The position numbers and the translations under genes are program-made. Positions 16,409 through 25,469 of a stretch of 64,000 bases of DNA are shown piece after piece; within the stretch, counting starts at the first letter, position 1; each line of letters opens with the position of its first letter. Source of the DNA: CAWBLP01 sp963721065 (GTDB lineage Bacteria > Pseudomonadota > Alphaproteobacteria > Acetobacterales > Acetobacteraceae); contig CAVRHO010000008.1 of the NCBI GenBank assembly GCA_963721065.1, positions 654,036 through 718,035 of the forward strand. The letters are read 5' to 3'. The notes below the pieces were generated by a model. That model was given only the letters and a program-made list of their open reading frames with translations, ran no database searches and had not been told where the DNA came from.

Positions 16409-17698
16409 TCAGGCGCGTGCTGCGGCCAGTTCCCTGATGCCCGGCGCCCGCCAGATCGTCAGGGTCAGCAGCAGCGCGGCGGTCAGCACGCCGAAACCGA
16501 CGAGGAACACCGCGTTCAGGCTTTCCTCGCTGATGACTCCCGCGATGAAGGAGGCCATGGCGGCGGCGAGCGTGAACAATGCCGTGGACACGCCCATCAC
16601 CCAGCCCTGCTCGGTCTCCGGGGCAGCCGGCGAGAACAGGTTGAGATAGGTTGGATACGCGATGGCGTGGGCGCCTCCCATAAGTCCTATCATGACGAAT
16701 GTAAGCATTTCGGAGCCGGCGCCGATGAGGATGATCAGCGCCAGCATTTCCATCGCCGTCATCAGGATCAGCACCTGAAGGCGCGAGGCGTGCTGACTTA
16801 ACACCGGAAGCGCGACGAGGCTGGCGAACGCGGTGGCGATACCGAGAACCAGCATGCCCAGGCTGGTTCCTCCGGTCCCCAGGCCATAGCGGCTGGACAA
16901 CAGGTCGTCGAAGAACACATAGAAGATCATGAAGCCCATCATGTACAGCAGGTATGGTGCGGCAATCCGGAGGACGGTTGGCCGGCGCGTGACCTCCCAA
17001 AGGAGGGTCACCACCTCGAGCGGCTGAATGCGCAAGGACGTTCGGCGCGCCTCGGGCTCCTTGAAAAACCGGCCGATCAGCAGCATCGCCAGCGCAATCA
17101 GGCCGCCGCCCACGTAGAACGGCAGCACGAGCGAGGCGCCGGGAATGAAGTCTGGCGACGCGAAGACCGCCCCAATGATCGGTCCGCCAATCAGGCCGGC
17201 GGAAAATCCGGCGACGATCAAGCCCATGTTCCGGACTTTTTCCTTCTCGTCGCGTGACATATCGACCATCGCCGCCTGGGCGATCGGCTGGTTCCCGGAG
17301 GTGAAGCCGGTGATCGCTCTGCTCAGCAACAGAAGCCAGAAGCTGTTCCAGATGACGGCGACAACCGTCAGTGCATAGCCCAGCAGTGCACCCGTAAGGC
17401 AAATCAGGATGCCGGATTTGCGGCCGATACTGTCGGAAATCCGGGAGATATACACAGCGCCCAGGAACCAGGTCAGAAAGAACACCCCGATCACGACTCC
17501 GTAGCCAAGTTGGCGAACCGCCGGCGTTGTATCGGCGGGCAGCAGGCCCGATTGGGGACTGGTCATCAGCGTGTTGAAGATGGGAAAGGCCAGGCCTTGC
17601 CCCATCACATCCACCGCCATGACGAACACCAGGGCGAGCTTCGACAACGTCATCCCGCGGTCCACTGGACCCTCCCCGACTTGCGGTGCATCGTTCAT
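16409..17698 (-). CDS. MFS transporter (DHA1-like drug/metabolite exporter)
   Basis: About 429 residues from the ATG at 17698 (ATG at 17653 is possible; neither has a clear ribosome site). Twelve hydrophobic segments are visible in two blocks of six. The MFS loop 2-3 motif appears as ISRISDSIGRKSG (about 85), and the motif-C-like ITGFTSGNQPIAQAAMVD lies in TM4/5. Likely an inner-membrane proton-driven exporter of the tetracycline/multidrug type. The rightward damaged methyltransferase gene begins 90 bases away, so that spacer is a divergent promoter region. The substrate is unknown. Confidence 0.85.
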   Translation of the reverse strand: MNDAPQVGEGPVDRGMTLSKLALVFVMAVDVMGQGLAFPIFNTLMTSPQSGLLPADTTPAVRQLGYGVVIGVFFLTWFLGAVYISRISDSIGRKSGILICLTGALLGYALTVVAVIWNSFWLLLLSRAITGFTSGNQPIAQAAMVDMSRDEKEKVRNMGLIVAGFSAGLIGGPIIGAVFASPDFIPGASLVLPFYVGGGLIALAMLLIGRFFKEPEARRTSLRIQPLEVVTLLWEVTRRPTVLRIAAPYLLYMMGFMIFYVFFDDLLSSRYGLGTGGTSLGMLVLGIATAFASLVALPVLSQHASRLQVLILMTAMEMLALIILIGAGSEMLTFVMIGLMGGAHAIAYPTYLNLFSPAAPETEQGWVMGVSTALFTLAAAMASFIAGVISEESLNAVFLVGFGVLTAALLLTLTIWRAPGIRELAAARA

Positions 17699-17787
17699 CT
17701 GTTGTGCACAGGCTGTTCCTACGGTAGATTGTCTCAAATTGCTAATCGTCATTCGGCGGCGGACGCGCAAGCCTGAGACGAGGTGCG

Positions 17788-18313
17788 ATGATGGATCCGG
17801 ATCCCGCCTCAATCATGAGGGTCGCCAGCGGCTATGGGGTGTCGAAGGCGCTTCTGTCGGCTGTCGGGATCGGGCTTTACACACGGCTCGCGGACCGGCC
17901 AATGACACTCGGCGAAACCGTCGCCGCGTTCCACCTTCAGGAACGGCCGGCAATGGACTTTCTCGACCTGCTCGTATCGGTTGATCTGCTGGCGCGCGAC
18001 GACGCCGGCCCCCATGCCCTTTACAGCAATACGCCGGCAACGGCCCGTTGCCTCGTACGGAACTGGTCAGAATACATCGGCGGCATCATAGAGATCTGGG
18101 AGAAGCGCAACGATCGGTTCTGGGCCGACATCACCGAAGCGCTCCACACCGGCAAGCCGCAGAACGAGATGAAGCACGCCGGAACGCCGTTCTTCGAAGC
18201 CATGTATGCCGATCCGACTGCGCCTCGAAGCGTTCATGGACGCCATGAACGGCTCGTCGATCCGCAACTTCCAGGCACTCGCGCGCGCGTTTCCATTCGA
18301 CCGCCTGGCGTGA
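17788..18313 (+). pseudogene. Truncated O-methyltransferase remnant (dimerisation half only), one frame break near 18220
   Basis: The first about 145 residues match the N-terminal winged-helix dimerisation domain of SAM-dependent O-methyltransferases (ASGYGVSKALLSAVGIGLYTRLAD, ERPAMDFLDLLVSVDLLARD, and the small-plasmid-like PFFEAMYADP). A single extra base near 18220 shifts frame; removing it gives a 174-residue product ending FPFDRLA, exactly where the SAM-binding Rossmann domain should begin. That whole catalytic half is missing: the next base block already belongs to the end of a convergent PrpD fragment. The gene therefore lost its 3' half by deletion or rearrangement and cannot methylate. 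Ribosome site GAGGTG precedes the ATG at 17788. Confidence 0.72.
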
Positions 18314-18314
18314 T

Positions 18315-19083
18315 CTACGGGGCTTTCGTGACTGCTTCAATTCGTCGCTTCAGCGGTGCGGTCAGCCAGTCCAGATTGGTCTGGCTGTCGAGTGCCCAGA
18401 TCCGATCGATGATCACATTGGCTTCCGAAGGGCTTTCTCCGAAAAAGAAATACTGACGGAACTTGGCCTCGATCTCGACGTCCGAAAGCGGGTCGGCGGG
18501 GTCGCCCCTGGGGTAGTCGCGCGATGCCTGCACGGTGGCTCCATCCTCCAGGGTCACCTCGATCGCGCAGCCAGACTTTCCAGGATAGGCCTTGGTCAAC
18601 GCCGGGTCTTCGGCAACGGTCGTTCTCGCCATCAAGGATGCCAGATCTCGACCCAGCGCATGCGGTTCGTCGAAGTCCTCATAGGTAACGGATGGCTTCA
18701 AAAGCGCTGTCGCGACGCAGTAGGGGATCGAGTGGGTTCGCCCGGCACGCGCCGTCGGCTTCCATGCCGCATCGGTTGCACCGTTCCGAACGGCCACTTC
18801 GTAGGTTTTGACCGAAACCGACCGAATCGCGCCCGTGTCGGGAATGCGTGCCGCGAGGTCGATCGCGACGTCAATCGGGGTCTGGCAGAAGACCAGCGCC
18901 GGCCACCGCTTGAATATGATGCGGTCGAGCGCCGGCGGCGGCTCGAACATGGCATCAGCATGGGGGAAAGAAGCGGTTGATGCCGGCGGAACCTTCATGG
19001 ATCTCCGACGCCGCCTGAAATCCGGCGTGCGCCAGCCTTGCCGCCTGAAGAACGCGCTCGGCGATCGCTTCCTCCAACGGCAT
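18315..19083 (-). pseudogene. MmgE/PrpD-family protein, C-terminal fragment with one frame break
   Basis: Encodes about 255 residues matching the second half of MmgE/PrpD proteins (2-methylcitrate dehydratase and relatives, normally about 450 residues): ERVLQAARLAHAGF, KRWPALVFCQTPIDVAIDLA, the Arg/His-containing TARAGRTHSIPYCVATALL, and LSDVEIEAKFRQY. The N-terminal 200 residues, which carry part of the active site, are absent. Frame is lost at the G run 18962-18966 (five bases where four restore frame). An ATG at 19083 has a good GGAAGG site, so a truncated protein might be made. The 3' end lies one base from the truncated methyltransferase, which supports a rearrangement joining two fragments. 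Confidence 0.72.
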
Positions 19084-19318
19084 GGCACCTTCCCGCGTTG
19101 CTGATATGGATGAACCCGAAGCATGAGGCAGTCCCCGTCCGTTGGACAGCGAGCGGGCTGATCCAGGCGAGACATCGCCCGCCACCCGAACGCCATGCTA
19201 CAGGCGGGTGCCTCTCCCAGCCACAGGTCCAACGGATCGCGCCACCCCGACGCCCATGGCAAAGCCCAACCGGCGCATCAGCCTTCGCGCCGTGCAGCCG
19301 CCCCCCACCGCCCCGGCA

Positions 19319-20176
19319 TCAATCGGCCGCGCCGGCATACGCCTCCTCATGCCGCGTCACCTGGTAGCGATAGTTTTCCCGGTAACGATCGCTCACCGCC
19401 TGGTGCACCGCCAGCGCCGCCGCATCGCGTTCCGCCGCCGGCGGATCGATCAGGTCGAAATGCCCGTAGCGGTCCTCGCCCCGCACCAGCATCGCCTTCA
19501 GCCGCACCGGACCGTCCACCCGCACATGCGTGGGTATGTAGTTCAGCCCGATCCCCACCCGCCGGTGCGACGCATGGTTGGGCGCCGAGCGGTGCACCGC
19601 CAGTTCGTGGTGCAGCGAGAACTCGCCGGCCCGCAGTGCCATCGCCACCGGGGCGGAGTCGTCGAACGGCTCGACGATGGTCTGGCCGGCGCGGTTGATG
19701 CTGTGCGCCATGCCCAGCGCGGCGTGGTGCCACTGCCGCGGCTGGCCGTGGAACGACAGTTGCTCCATGCAGCCGGCCTCGGCGCTGGCATCGGTCAGCG
19801 CCACCCAGGCGCAGACCTGCTCCTTCGGCTGCAGTCCGAAATAGGTGCCGTCCTGGTGCCACGCGGCGAAGGTGGGGGCGTGCGGCTCCTTGATGAAGAA
19901 CGTGCTGGTCCACACCAGGATGTCCGGGCCGATCACGTCCTCGATCGCGTCCAGGATGCGCGGGTGGCGGATCAGGTCGTTGAACCAGGGGGAATGCGCA
20001 TGCCCATGCGACCGCCACTTGATGTCCGCCTCGGCCACCGGACACCCCAGCTCGGCTTCCAGCCGCTGGAGACCGGCGAGGCAGGTGGCGGTCTCCGCCG
20101 GCGTCAGCGCCGGAACGGGAAACAGAAAGCCGTTGTAGCGGTAGGAGTTGACCTGCTCCTGGGTCAGCGCCTTCAT
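19319..20176 (-). CDS. Phytanoyl-CoA dioxygenase (PhyH) family protein
   Basis: A 285-residue Fe(II)/2-oxoglutarate-dependent oxygenase of the PhyH family. The metal triad is visible: His and Asp in AAWHQDGTYFG (about 105-111) and the distal His in HHELAVHRSAPN (about 190-200), with the 2-oxoglutarate Arg probably in SHRRVGIG just after. Such enzymes hydroxylate lipids, amino acids or small natural products. A strong ribosome site (GGAGGTAA) precedes the ATG at 20176. The gene stands alone between the PrpD fragment and the ABC-F gene. Substrate unknown. Confidence 0.85.
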   Translation of the reverse strand: MKALTQEQVNSYRYNGFLFPVPALTPAETATCLAGLQRLEAELGCPVAEADIKWRSHGHAHSPWFNDLIRHPRILDAIEDVIGPDILVWTSTFFIKEPHAPTFAAWHQDGTYFGLQPKEQVCAWVALTDASAEAGCMEQLSFHGQPRQWHHAALGMAHSINRAGQTIVEPFDDSAPVAMALRAGEFSLHHELAVHRSAPNHASHRRVGIGLNYIPTHVRVDGPVRLKAMLVRGEDRYGHFDLIDPPAAERDAAALAVHQAVSDRYRENYRYQVTRHEEAYAGAAD

Positions 20177-20294
20177 GGATTACCTCCGTTGCCGTGTCTT
20201 GGGCCGAAGCGTCCGGCCAGAGGCGATTTGTAGCGCGTCCGTTCGGCGAATTGTATCCGCCGGGCCGGCACGCCGTGCCCGGCCGCACGCGGCA

Positions 20295-20346
20295 GGCATC
20301 GGCATCCGAGTTGGAATCGGTATCGGCATCGGCATCCGAGTTGGAA
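20295..20346. repeat. 22-bp direct repeat (two copies, 30-bp period)
   Basis: GGCATCGGCATCCGAGTTGG followed by AA occurs at 20295-20316 and again at 20325-20346 in the 262-base gap between the PhyH and ABC-F genes. The GGCATC hexamer is further repeated inside. Nothing else is recognised in this gap. Confidence 0.7.
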
Positions 20347-20438
20347 CCGGCACCGCAATCGGCACTGCACCCGCAGCGACAGACGGATGCGGCGGCCCGC
20401 ACCAGGTCGTTGCAACCGCAATGACAACAGGAGTCCCG

Positions 20439-22279
20439 CTACCCTTCCAGCTCTTCCCGCAGCATTTCCAGCGTGAGCCACTGCTCCTCGGCCGCAGCCA
20501 GCTCTTCCTGGGCCGCGGTCAGGCCCTGAGTTGCCTTCATGAACCGGTCGGCATCGCGCGCATACAGATCCGGGTCGGCCAGTATCGCTCTGCAGCCGCG
20601 CGACCCGCTGCTGCAAGTCCGCGATCCGGCCGGGCAGCGTCTCCAGTGCGTGCCGGTCCTTGAAGCTCATCCGGCGTGAGCGCGCCGGCGCGGGGCGGTC
20701 CGCCGCCGGTCGGTCCGCCGCCGGCCGCTCCGCCGCGGGCTGCCGCGTTTTTCCCGTTATCGCGGGCGCGGCGGTTGGCGCCTCCCCCCGCTGGGCCAGC
20801 ATGTCGGTGTAGCCGCCGGCATACTCGATCCACCGCCCCTCCCCTTCCGCGGCGATCACCGAGGTCACCACCCGGTCCAGGAAGTCGCGGTCGTGGCTGA
20901 CCAGCAGCACCGTGCCGGGATAGTCGGCCAGCCGTTCCTGCAGCAGGTCCAGCGTTTCCAGGTCCAGATCGTTGGTCGGCTCGTCCAGCACCAGCAGGTT
21001 GGACGGGCGCGCGAAGGCGCAGCGCCAGGGTCAGCCGGCCGCGCTCGCCGCCCGACAGCACGCCCACCGGGGTGTTCGCCTGCTCCGGGCCGAACAGGAA
21101 GTCCTTCATGTAGCTCATCACGTGGCGGGTCTGGCCGCCCACGGTGACGGTGTCGCCCCGCCCCTCGGTCAGCGTCTGGCGCAGGCGTCTGCGCGGGATC
21201 CAGGCTGGCGCGCCGCTGGTCCAGCGTCACCTGCGCCAGGTTGCTGCCCAGCTGCACCGTCGCCGGTATCCGGCGGCAGCGCGCCGGTCAGCATGTTCAG
21301 CAGCGTGGTCTTGCCGGCGCCATTGGGGCCGACGATGCCCACCCGGTCGCCGCGCAGGATCCGCGTGGAGAAGTCCGCCACGATCGGCCGCCCGTCAAAG
21401 GACTTCGAGACATTCCTCGGCGACGATCACCATGCGGCCCGACAGGTCCGCCGAGGCCACGTCCATCCGCACCGTGCCGGTCGCCGCCCGCTGCTCCTTG
21501 CGCCGCTTGCGCAGCGCATGCAGTTCGGCGAGCCGGCTGACGTTGCGCTTGCGCCGGGCGGTGACGCCGTAGCGCAGCCAGTCCTCCTCCATGGCGATCT
21601 TGCGGCCCAGCTTGTGCCGCTCGGTTTCCTCCTGCTCCAGCACCGCGTCGCGCCAGGCCTCGAAGCCGGCAAACCCCTGGTCGAGCGTGCGGGTGATGCC
21701 GCGATCCAGCCAGACGGTGGTGCGGGAGATGCGTTCCAGCAGCCGCCGGTCGTGGCTGATCAGCACCAGGCCGGAGCGCATGCCGGCCAGTTCGCGCTCC
21801 AGCCACTCGATGCCGGGCAGGTCCAGGTGGTTGGTGGGCTCGTCCAGCAGCAGGATGTCGGGCGACGGCGCCAGGGTGCGGGCCAGCGCGGCGCGGCGGG
21901 CCTCGCCGCCGGACAGGGTGGACGGGTGTTCGGCGCCGGTCAGGCCGAGCTGTTCGAGCAGGTAGGCGGCGCGGTGGCGGTCGGCGGCGGCATCGTCGCC
22001 CAGGCCGGATTCGACATAGGCGAGCGTGGTGGCGAAATCCCCGAAATCCGGTTCCTGCGGCAGGTAGCGGATGGTGGCGCCGGGCTGCAGGAAGCGCCGG
22101 CCGGAATCGGCCTGCACCAGGTCGGCGGCGATGCGCAGCAGCGTGGACTTGCCGGAGCCGTTGCGGCCGACCAGGCAGACGCGGTCCCCCTCCCCCACCG
22201 CCAGGCCGGCATGGGTAAGCAACGGCGTGGCGCCGAAGGTAAGGTCGATATCCTGGAGCAGAAGCAGCGGTGCCGGCAT
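20439..22279 (-). CDS. uup: ABC-F family ATPase (Uup type) interrupted by five single-base insertions
   Basis: Two ABC domains can be followed through five frame changes (near 21402, 21261, 21186, 21020 and 20587). Removing one base at each gives 1836 coding bases and a 611-residue protein, the normal Uup length. Domain 1: Walker A GRNGSGKST, signature LSGGE, Walker B ILLLDEPTNHLDL. Domain 2: GPNGAGKTT, VLSGGERGRL, LLVLDEPTNDLDLETL. The C-terminus is a coiled-coil ending LEMLREELEG. ABC-F proteins act on ribosomes; Uup has been linked to branched DNA intermediates. Five breaks could mean true decay, but all are insertions, no stop or deletion is seen, and codon content is intact. ATG at 22291 is an alternative start. 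Confidence 0.8.
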
Positions 22280-22326
22280 GGTGTGCGGCATAGAGCGACC
22301 GGGCTCGCGGTGGAAGGCCGGGCAGT

Positions 22327-22384
22327 CACTCCGGCCGTGTCGCACCGCGGCCTGACACTCCGGCCGTGTCGCACCGCGGCCTGA
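22327..22384. repeat. Perfect 29-bp tandem duplication
   Basis: Two identical 29-base copies (22327-22355 and 22356-22384), beginning CACTCCGGCCGTGTCGCACC, sit head to tail between the ABC-F start and the cupin stop. Each contains the small dyad CCGGCC and ends CCTGA. Confidence 0.85.
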
Positions 22385-22431
22385 GAACAGGCCCCGCCCC
22401 CCGCTTCCCCGCGCTGGTGCCGGGCCGCCCG

Positions 22432-22926
22432 CTATTTCGGCTGCTTGTGGATCGGATCGACCCAATACACTGCCTCCGGCTTCTCCACCGGCTCGATGTC
22501 CAGGTTCACCACCACCGCCTCGTTGTCGCTGCGCACCAGCACGCATTCCAGCGTCTCCTCGGTGCTGGCGTTGATCTCCTGGTGCGGCACATAGGGCGGC
22601 ACGAAGATGAAATCGCCCGCCTCGGCCTCGGCGACGAATTCCAGGTGTTCGCCCCAGCGCATGCGCGCCTTGCCGCGCACCACGTAGATCACGCTCTCCA
22701 GCGCGCCGTGGTGGTGGGCGCCGGTCTTGGCGTTGGCGTGGATGTGCACCGTGCCGGCCCAGATCTTCTGCGCCCCCACGCGGGCGGCATTGATCGCGGC
22801 GGCGCGGTTCATGCCCGGCGTCTGCGCCGTGTTGGTGTCGAGCTGGTCGCCCTTGATCACCCGCACGCCATTGTGCCGCCAGTCGATGCTGCCCGGCGCC
22901 GGTGCGTGATCGTGCGTTTGGCTCAT
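22432..22926 (-). CDS. Cupin-domain protein
   Basis: A 164-residue single-domain cupin. The metal-binding motif 1 is recognisable as HIHANAKTGAHHHGALESVIYVVRG (His ligands near residues 60-73 and Glu near 77); motif 2 is DFIFVPPYVPHQE (about 113-125). The short N-terminal part has no other domain. Such small cupins may be dioxygenases, isomerases or ligand sensors. The start at 22926 has CAGGAG 8 bases upstream. A leftward gene with no close partner on the same strand. Confidence 0.8.
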   Translation of the reverse strand: MSQTHDHAPAPGSIDWRHNGVRVIKGDQLDTNTAQTPGMNRAAAINAARVGAQKIWAGTVHIHANAKTGAHHHGALESVIYVVRGKARMRWGEHLEFVAEAEAGDFIFVPPYVPHQEINASTEETLECVLVRSDNEAVVVNLDIEPVEKPEAVYWVDPIHKQPK

Positions 22927-23110
22927 GTAAACTCCTGTCATCCCCTGATGAGCGAAACCCGCGTTCTCGCGCCGTCCGTCCGGAAAAGGAAGGCGGCCGC
23001 GATGCGAAAGTGCCGCAGGCGCCACACAAAATCGCCCCCCCTGTGACCGGGCTCACACCCTGATTCACGCCTGACCGCTAGGCACCCTGACAAGGACCGG
23101 GGGACTACCC

Positions 23111-23827
23111 ATGGAAAACGTCGTGAACAGGAACGGCTTGAGCCTGGCTTACATCAATGATCCTGAAGTCATCGACTGTCTCGACCAGGAAGCAATTTTC
23201 GAGGATCTGGCAGAAGGCACCAGTAATGCGTTGGTGTTCCGGCCAGAGCGATGGCGGCTCGCCGACCACGACCATGTCGTGCTTGTCCGCGGCCGCCGAT
23301 CCGGACGCTATCTCGGCCTGCTCGCCGCCTCGGTGGAGCAGTGCGGCGACACCGCGTTCCTGAACATCGACACCTGCTTCATCGTTCCCGCGGCACAAGA
23401 CCTGGACCTGTTCCAGCGCATGCTGGCCGTGGTGGTGCTGCGCATGGAGGGGCTGGACGCCGCCCCCTCGGTCGTCAGCACCTGCACGGACAATCCGGAT
23501 TGCCTGGCGGCACTCCGCGGCCTCGCGGCGCGTTTCCCCGGAGCGGTGCTGTTCCCGGAACTGCAGAGCACCGTGGTACGGCTGGAAACGGCCGCCCTGG
23601 CCCGCCGGATTGCGCGCCGCATCGCGCCGCGCAGTGAGCTGAACCTGGCCGCGGGCAGCCTGCTGGGCACCCGCAGGCAGGTTCTGGCGGTGCTCGACCT
23701 GCGCGCGAGCCCGCCCGCCGGCGTTGTCGAGGCCGCCCGCAGCACCTTCCGGATGCGACCGGGCCGGGCCGCGCGTCGTGCCGCGTTCGGCGAACTGCCC
23801 GCAGCCCGGCGGGTGGCGAAGGGCTGA
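23111..23827 (+). CDS. Unknown protein, possible acetyltransferase-like fold
   Basis: A 238-residue protein I do not recognise. Residues 35-110 alternate strands and helices in a GNAT-like way (HVVLVRGRRSGRYLGLLAAS, TAFLNIDTCFIVPAAQDLDLFQRMLAVVVLRM), but the acetyl-CoA loop (R/Q-x-x-G-x-G/A) is not obvious. The last 70 residues are Ala/Arg-rich (ALARRIARRIAP, GRAARRAAFGELPAARR). The ATG at 23111 sits behind AAGGACCGGGGG. No signal peptide or membrane segment. Flanked by leftward genes on both sides, so it is monocistronic. Confidence 0.55.
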   Translation: MENVVNRNGLSLAYINDPEVIDCLDQEAIFEDLAEGTSNALVFRPERWRLADHDHVVLVRGRRSGRYLGLLAASVEQCGDTAFLNIDTCFIVPAAQDLDLFQRMLAVVVLRMEGLDAAPSVVSTCTDNPDCLAALRGLAARFPGAVLFPELQSTVVRLETAALARRIARRIAPRSELNLAAGSLLGTRRQVLAVLDLRASPPAGVVEAARSTFRMRPGRAARRAAFGELPAARRVAKG

Positions 23828-23847
23828 GCCGACGGGCGGCCGGCGCC

Positions 23848-24990
23848 TCATGCCCGGGGCAGTCCGGATCCCCAGCCCCGCGGCAGGGGCCGACCGCCGG
23901 GAAACCGTGGCTTGCCGACCAGCGCCCGACCGGCCCGCAGCGCCGGCGCTTCGACGACCCGGTGCAGCCATGCCGCGGCCAGAATTGGCAGCACCAGCGC
24001 CGTCGGCACCCAGAGCGCGGTGAACAGGCGGGCGTCGCCTCCGGCCAGCCATGCCAGGCCGACGCCGAGTGCCTTCTGGATGGGCTCGTTGGCCAGGTAG
24101 ATGCCGTAGGACCACAGGCCGAGCCGCAGCAGCACCGGGTGGCAGAGCAGGCGCGCCGCCGGTTGCAGCAGCCGCTGTTGCGGACATGCCTGGACCACCA
24201 GGCAGGCCGTCCAGACCAGTGGCGGCAGCAGCTTGTCCGGGCGGCCCTCGGCGGCGCACACCAGCAGCGTGGCGGCCAGCACCAGCGCATAGTGCCGCAG
24301 CCCCGCCGCGTCGCGGCGCAGCAGGGCGTTGCTGGCGATGCCCAGCGCGAAGAACTGCGCCTTGTTCGGCAGGAATGCTCGGCTGAACTGCCACGCCTCC
24401 GGAACGGTGCCGCGCCAGAGCAGCCCCAGGACGGCGAGGGCGAACAGCAGCGCGACCAGCCGGCGTGGCCCCAGCCGCCCGGCGAGCAGCATGGCCACGA
24501 CGTAGAACTGCCACTCGGTGGACAGACTCCAGGCAGAGCCGAGGAAACCCACCCAGGCCCCGGGCAGCACGCCGTCGGGCAGCAACCCGTGCAGCATCAC
24601 GAGATGAGCGGCGATTTCCGCCGGCCAGGCGGCGGGCCAGCCGCTGGACCAGATATCGTGCGCGGCACTGTGCGGACCGATCCACGGCATCTGCACGTAG
24701 TGCACGGCCAGCGGCTGCACGCACAGCGCGGCGGCGAACAGCACCAGGTACAGCGGATAGATCCGCGCCACGCGGGCGATCAGGAACGGCTTCATGCGGA
24801 AGCGCACGCTTTCCAGCGAGCGCAGGATGACCAGGCCGCTGAGCATGAAGAACACGTCCACCGCCGCACCGCCGTGCGACAGGGCATGCGCGACCCAGTG
24901 CGGCATGGCGGCGAACGGCGCCATGTGGCCGAGCATCACATAGACCGCGAGCACGCCGCGCAGTCCGTCCAGGCATTCCAGCCGCTTCAT
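23848..24990 (-). CDS. Acyltransferase family 3 membrane protein
   Basis: A 380-residue integral membrane protein with about ten hydrophobic segments. It begins with the family hallmark MKRLECLDGLRGVLAVYVMLGH, where the His in the first helix is the proposed catalytic residue, then GGAAVDVFFMLSGLVI (about 42-57) with the conserved (D)xFFxLSG. Family knowledge: these proteins O-acylate sugars of surface polysaccharides, lipids or antibiotics, drawing on cytoplasmic acyl donors. No polysaccharide genes are close, so the target cannot be inferred. Its C-terminus (GWGSGLPRA) lies 20 bases from the end of the convergent gene at 23111. Confidence 0.85.
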   Translation of the reverse strand: MKRLECLDGLRGVLAVYVMLGHMAPFAAMPHWVAHALSHGGAAVDVFFMLSGLVILRSLESVRFRMKPFLIARVARIYPLYLVLFAAALCVQPLAVHYVQMPWIGPHSAAHDIWSSGWPAAWPAEIAAHLVMLHGLLPDGVLPGAWVGFLGSAWSLSTEWQFYVVAMLLAGRLGPRRLVALLFALAVLGLLWRGTVPEAWQFSRAFLPNKAQFFALGIASNALLRRDAAGLRHYALVLAATLLVCAAEGRPDKLLPPLVWTACLVVQACPQQRLLQPAARLLCHPVLLRLGLWSYGIYLANEPIQKALGVGLAWLAGGDARLFTALWVPTALVLPILAAAWLHRVVEAPALRAGRALVGKPRFPGGRPLPRGWGSGLPRA

Positions 24991-25122
24991 GCGGCCAGCA
25001 TGGCGCCGCGGTGGTTAACAAGGCGCCAATCGCGGGGCCGAATCGGGTTTGCTATCGCGACCGTGGGCGGGCGGTTATGCGGGTTCTCTCGGGGGCCGGG
25101 TGTGGGGCGCGCGGCGCGGAAA

Positions 25123-25290
25123 GAAATCAAGTCATACACAGAGTTGCACAAAGTGCACACAGAGTTTCGCCGAGGAAAATACCTAGCGAACCCGCGATAA
25201 ACGCCCTGCGTTGGCACAAATATGCAGGATAGTCTATACTTTGTGAAACTCTGTGTGCACTTTGTGCAACTCTGTGTATGACTTGATTTC
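25123..25290. repeat. Perfect 46-bp inverted repeat with 76-bp spacer
   Basis: The left arm 25123-25168 begins GAAATCAAGTCATACACAGA; the right arm 25245-25290 is its exact reverse complement over all 46 bases. The arms contain sub-repeats of CACAGAG / GCACA type and are far lower in GC than their surroundings. The 76-base spacer (25169-25244) includes AT-rich AGTCTATACTTTG. No ORF of note lies inside. It could fold into a very stable cruciform or hairpin, or be a non-autonomous mobile element. The flanks do not show a clear target duplication. Confidence 0.92.
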
Positions 25291-25378
25291 AATAGGACAA
25301 TCGACACCATGCCCACCTCGGGAGACTCCCCCCTCCGGTGCAGGCCGGGACCGCCGGGCCCGATTAAGCGATCCACTC

Positions 25379-25407
25379 TTGCAAACTGCCGCCCAGGCAG
25401 CTATTTG
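25379..25407 (+). promoter_or_regulatory. Possible promoter of the rimP-nusA-infB operon
   Basis: TTGCAA (25379-25384) and TATTTG (25402-25407) are separated by 17 bases. The predicted start near 25414 would give a leader of about 55 bases that contains the terminator-like hairpin at 25441-25466. The -10 match is only moderate, so this is a weak prediction. Confidence 0.35.
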
Positions 25408-25440
25408 TGAACCTCAAATCCTCATCCGCGTAGTACGGGG

Positions 25441-25466
25441 GGTGGCCTTCACGGGCCGCCTTTTTT
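25441..25466 (+). terminator. Terminator-like hairpin immediately before rimP (possible attenuator)
   Basis: GGTGGCC (25441-25447) pairs with GGCCGCC (25454-25460) with one T-G wobble, loop TTCACG, followed by six T residues (25461-25466). The rimP start codon begins only 4 bases after the T run, so transcription starting upstream must pass it. Either it ends an upstream short transcript or it controls readthrough into the operon. Confidence 0.65.
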
Positions 25467-25469
25467 GTT

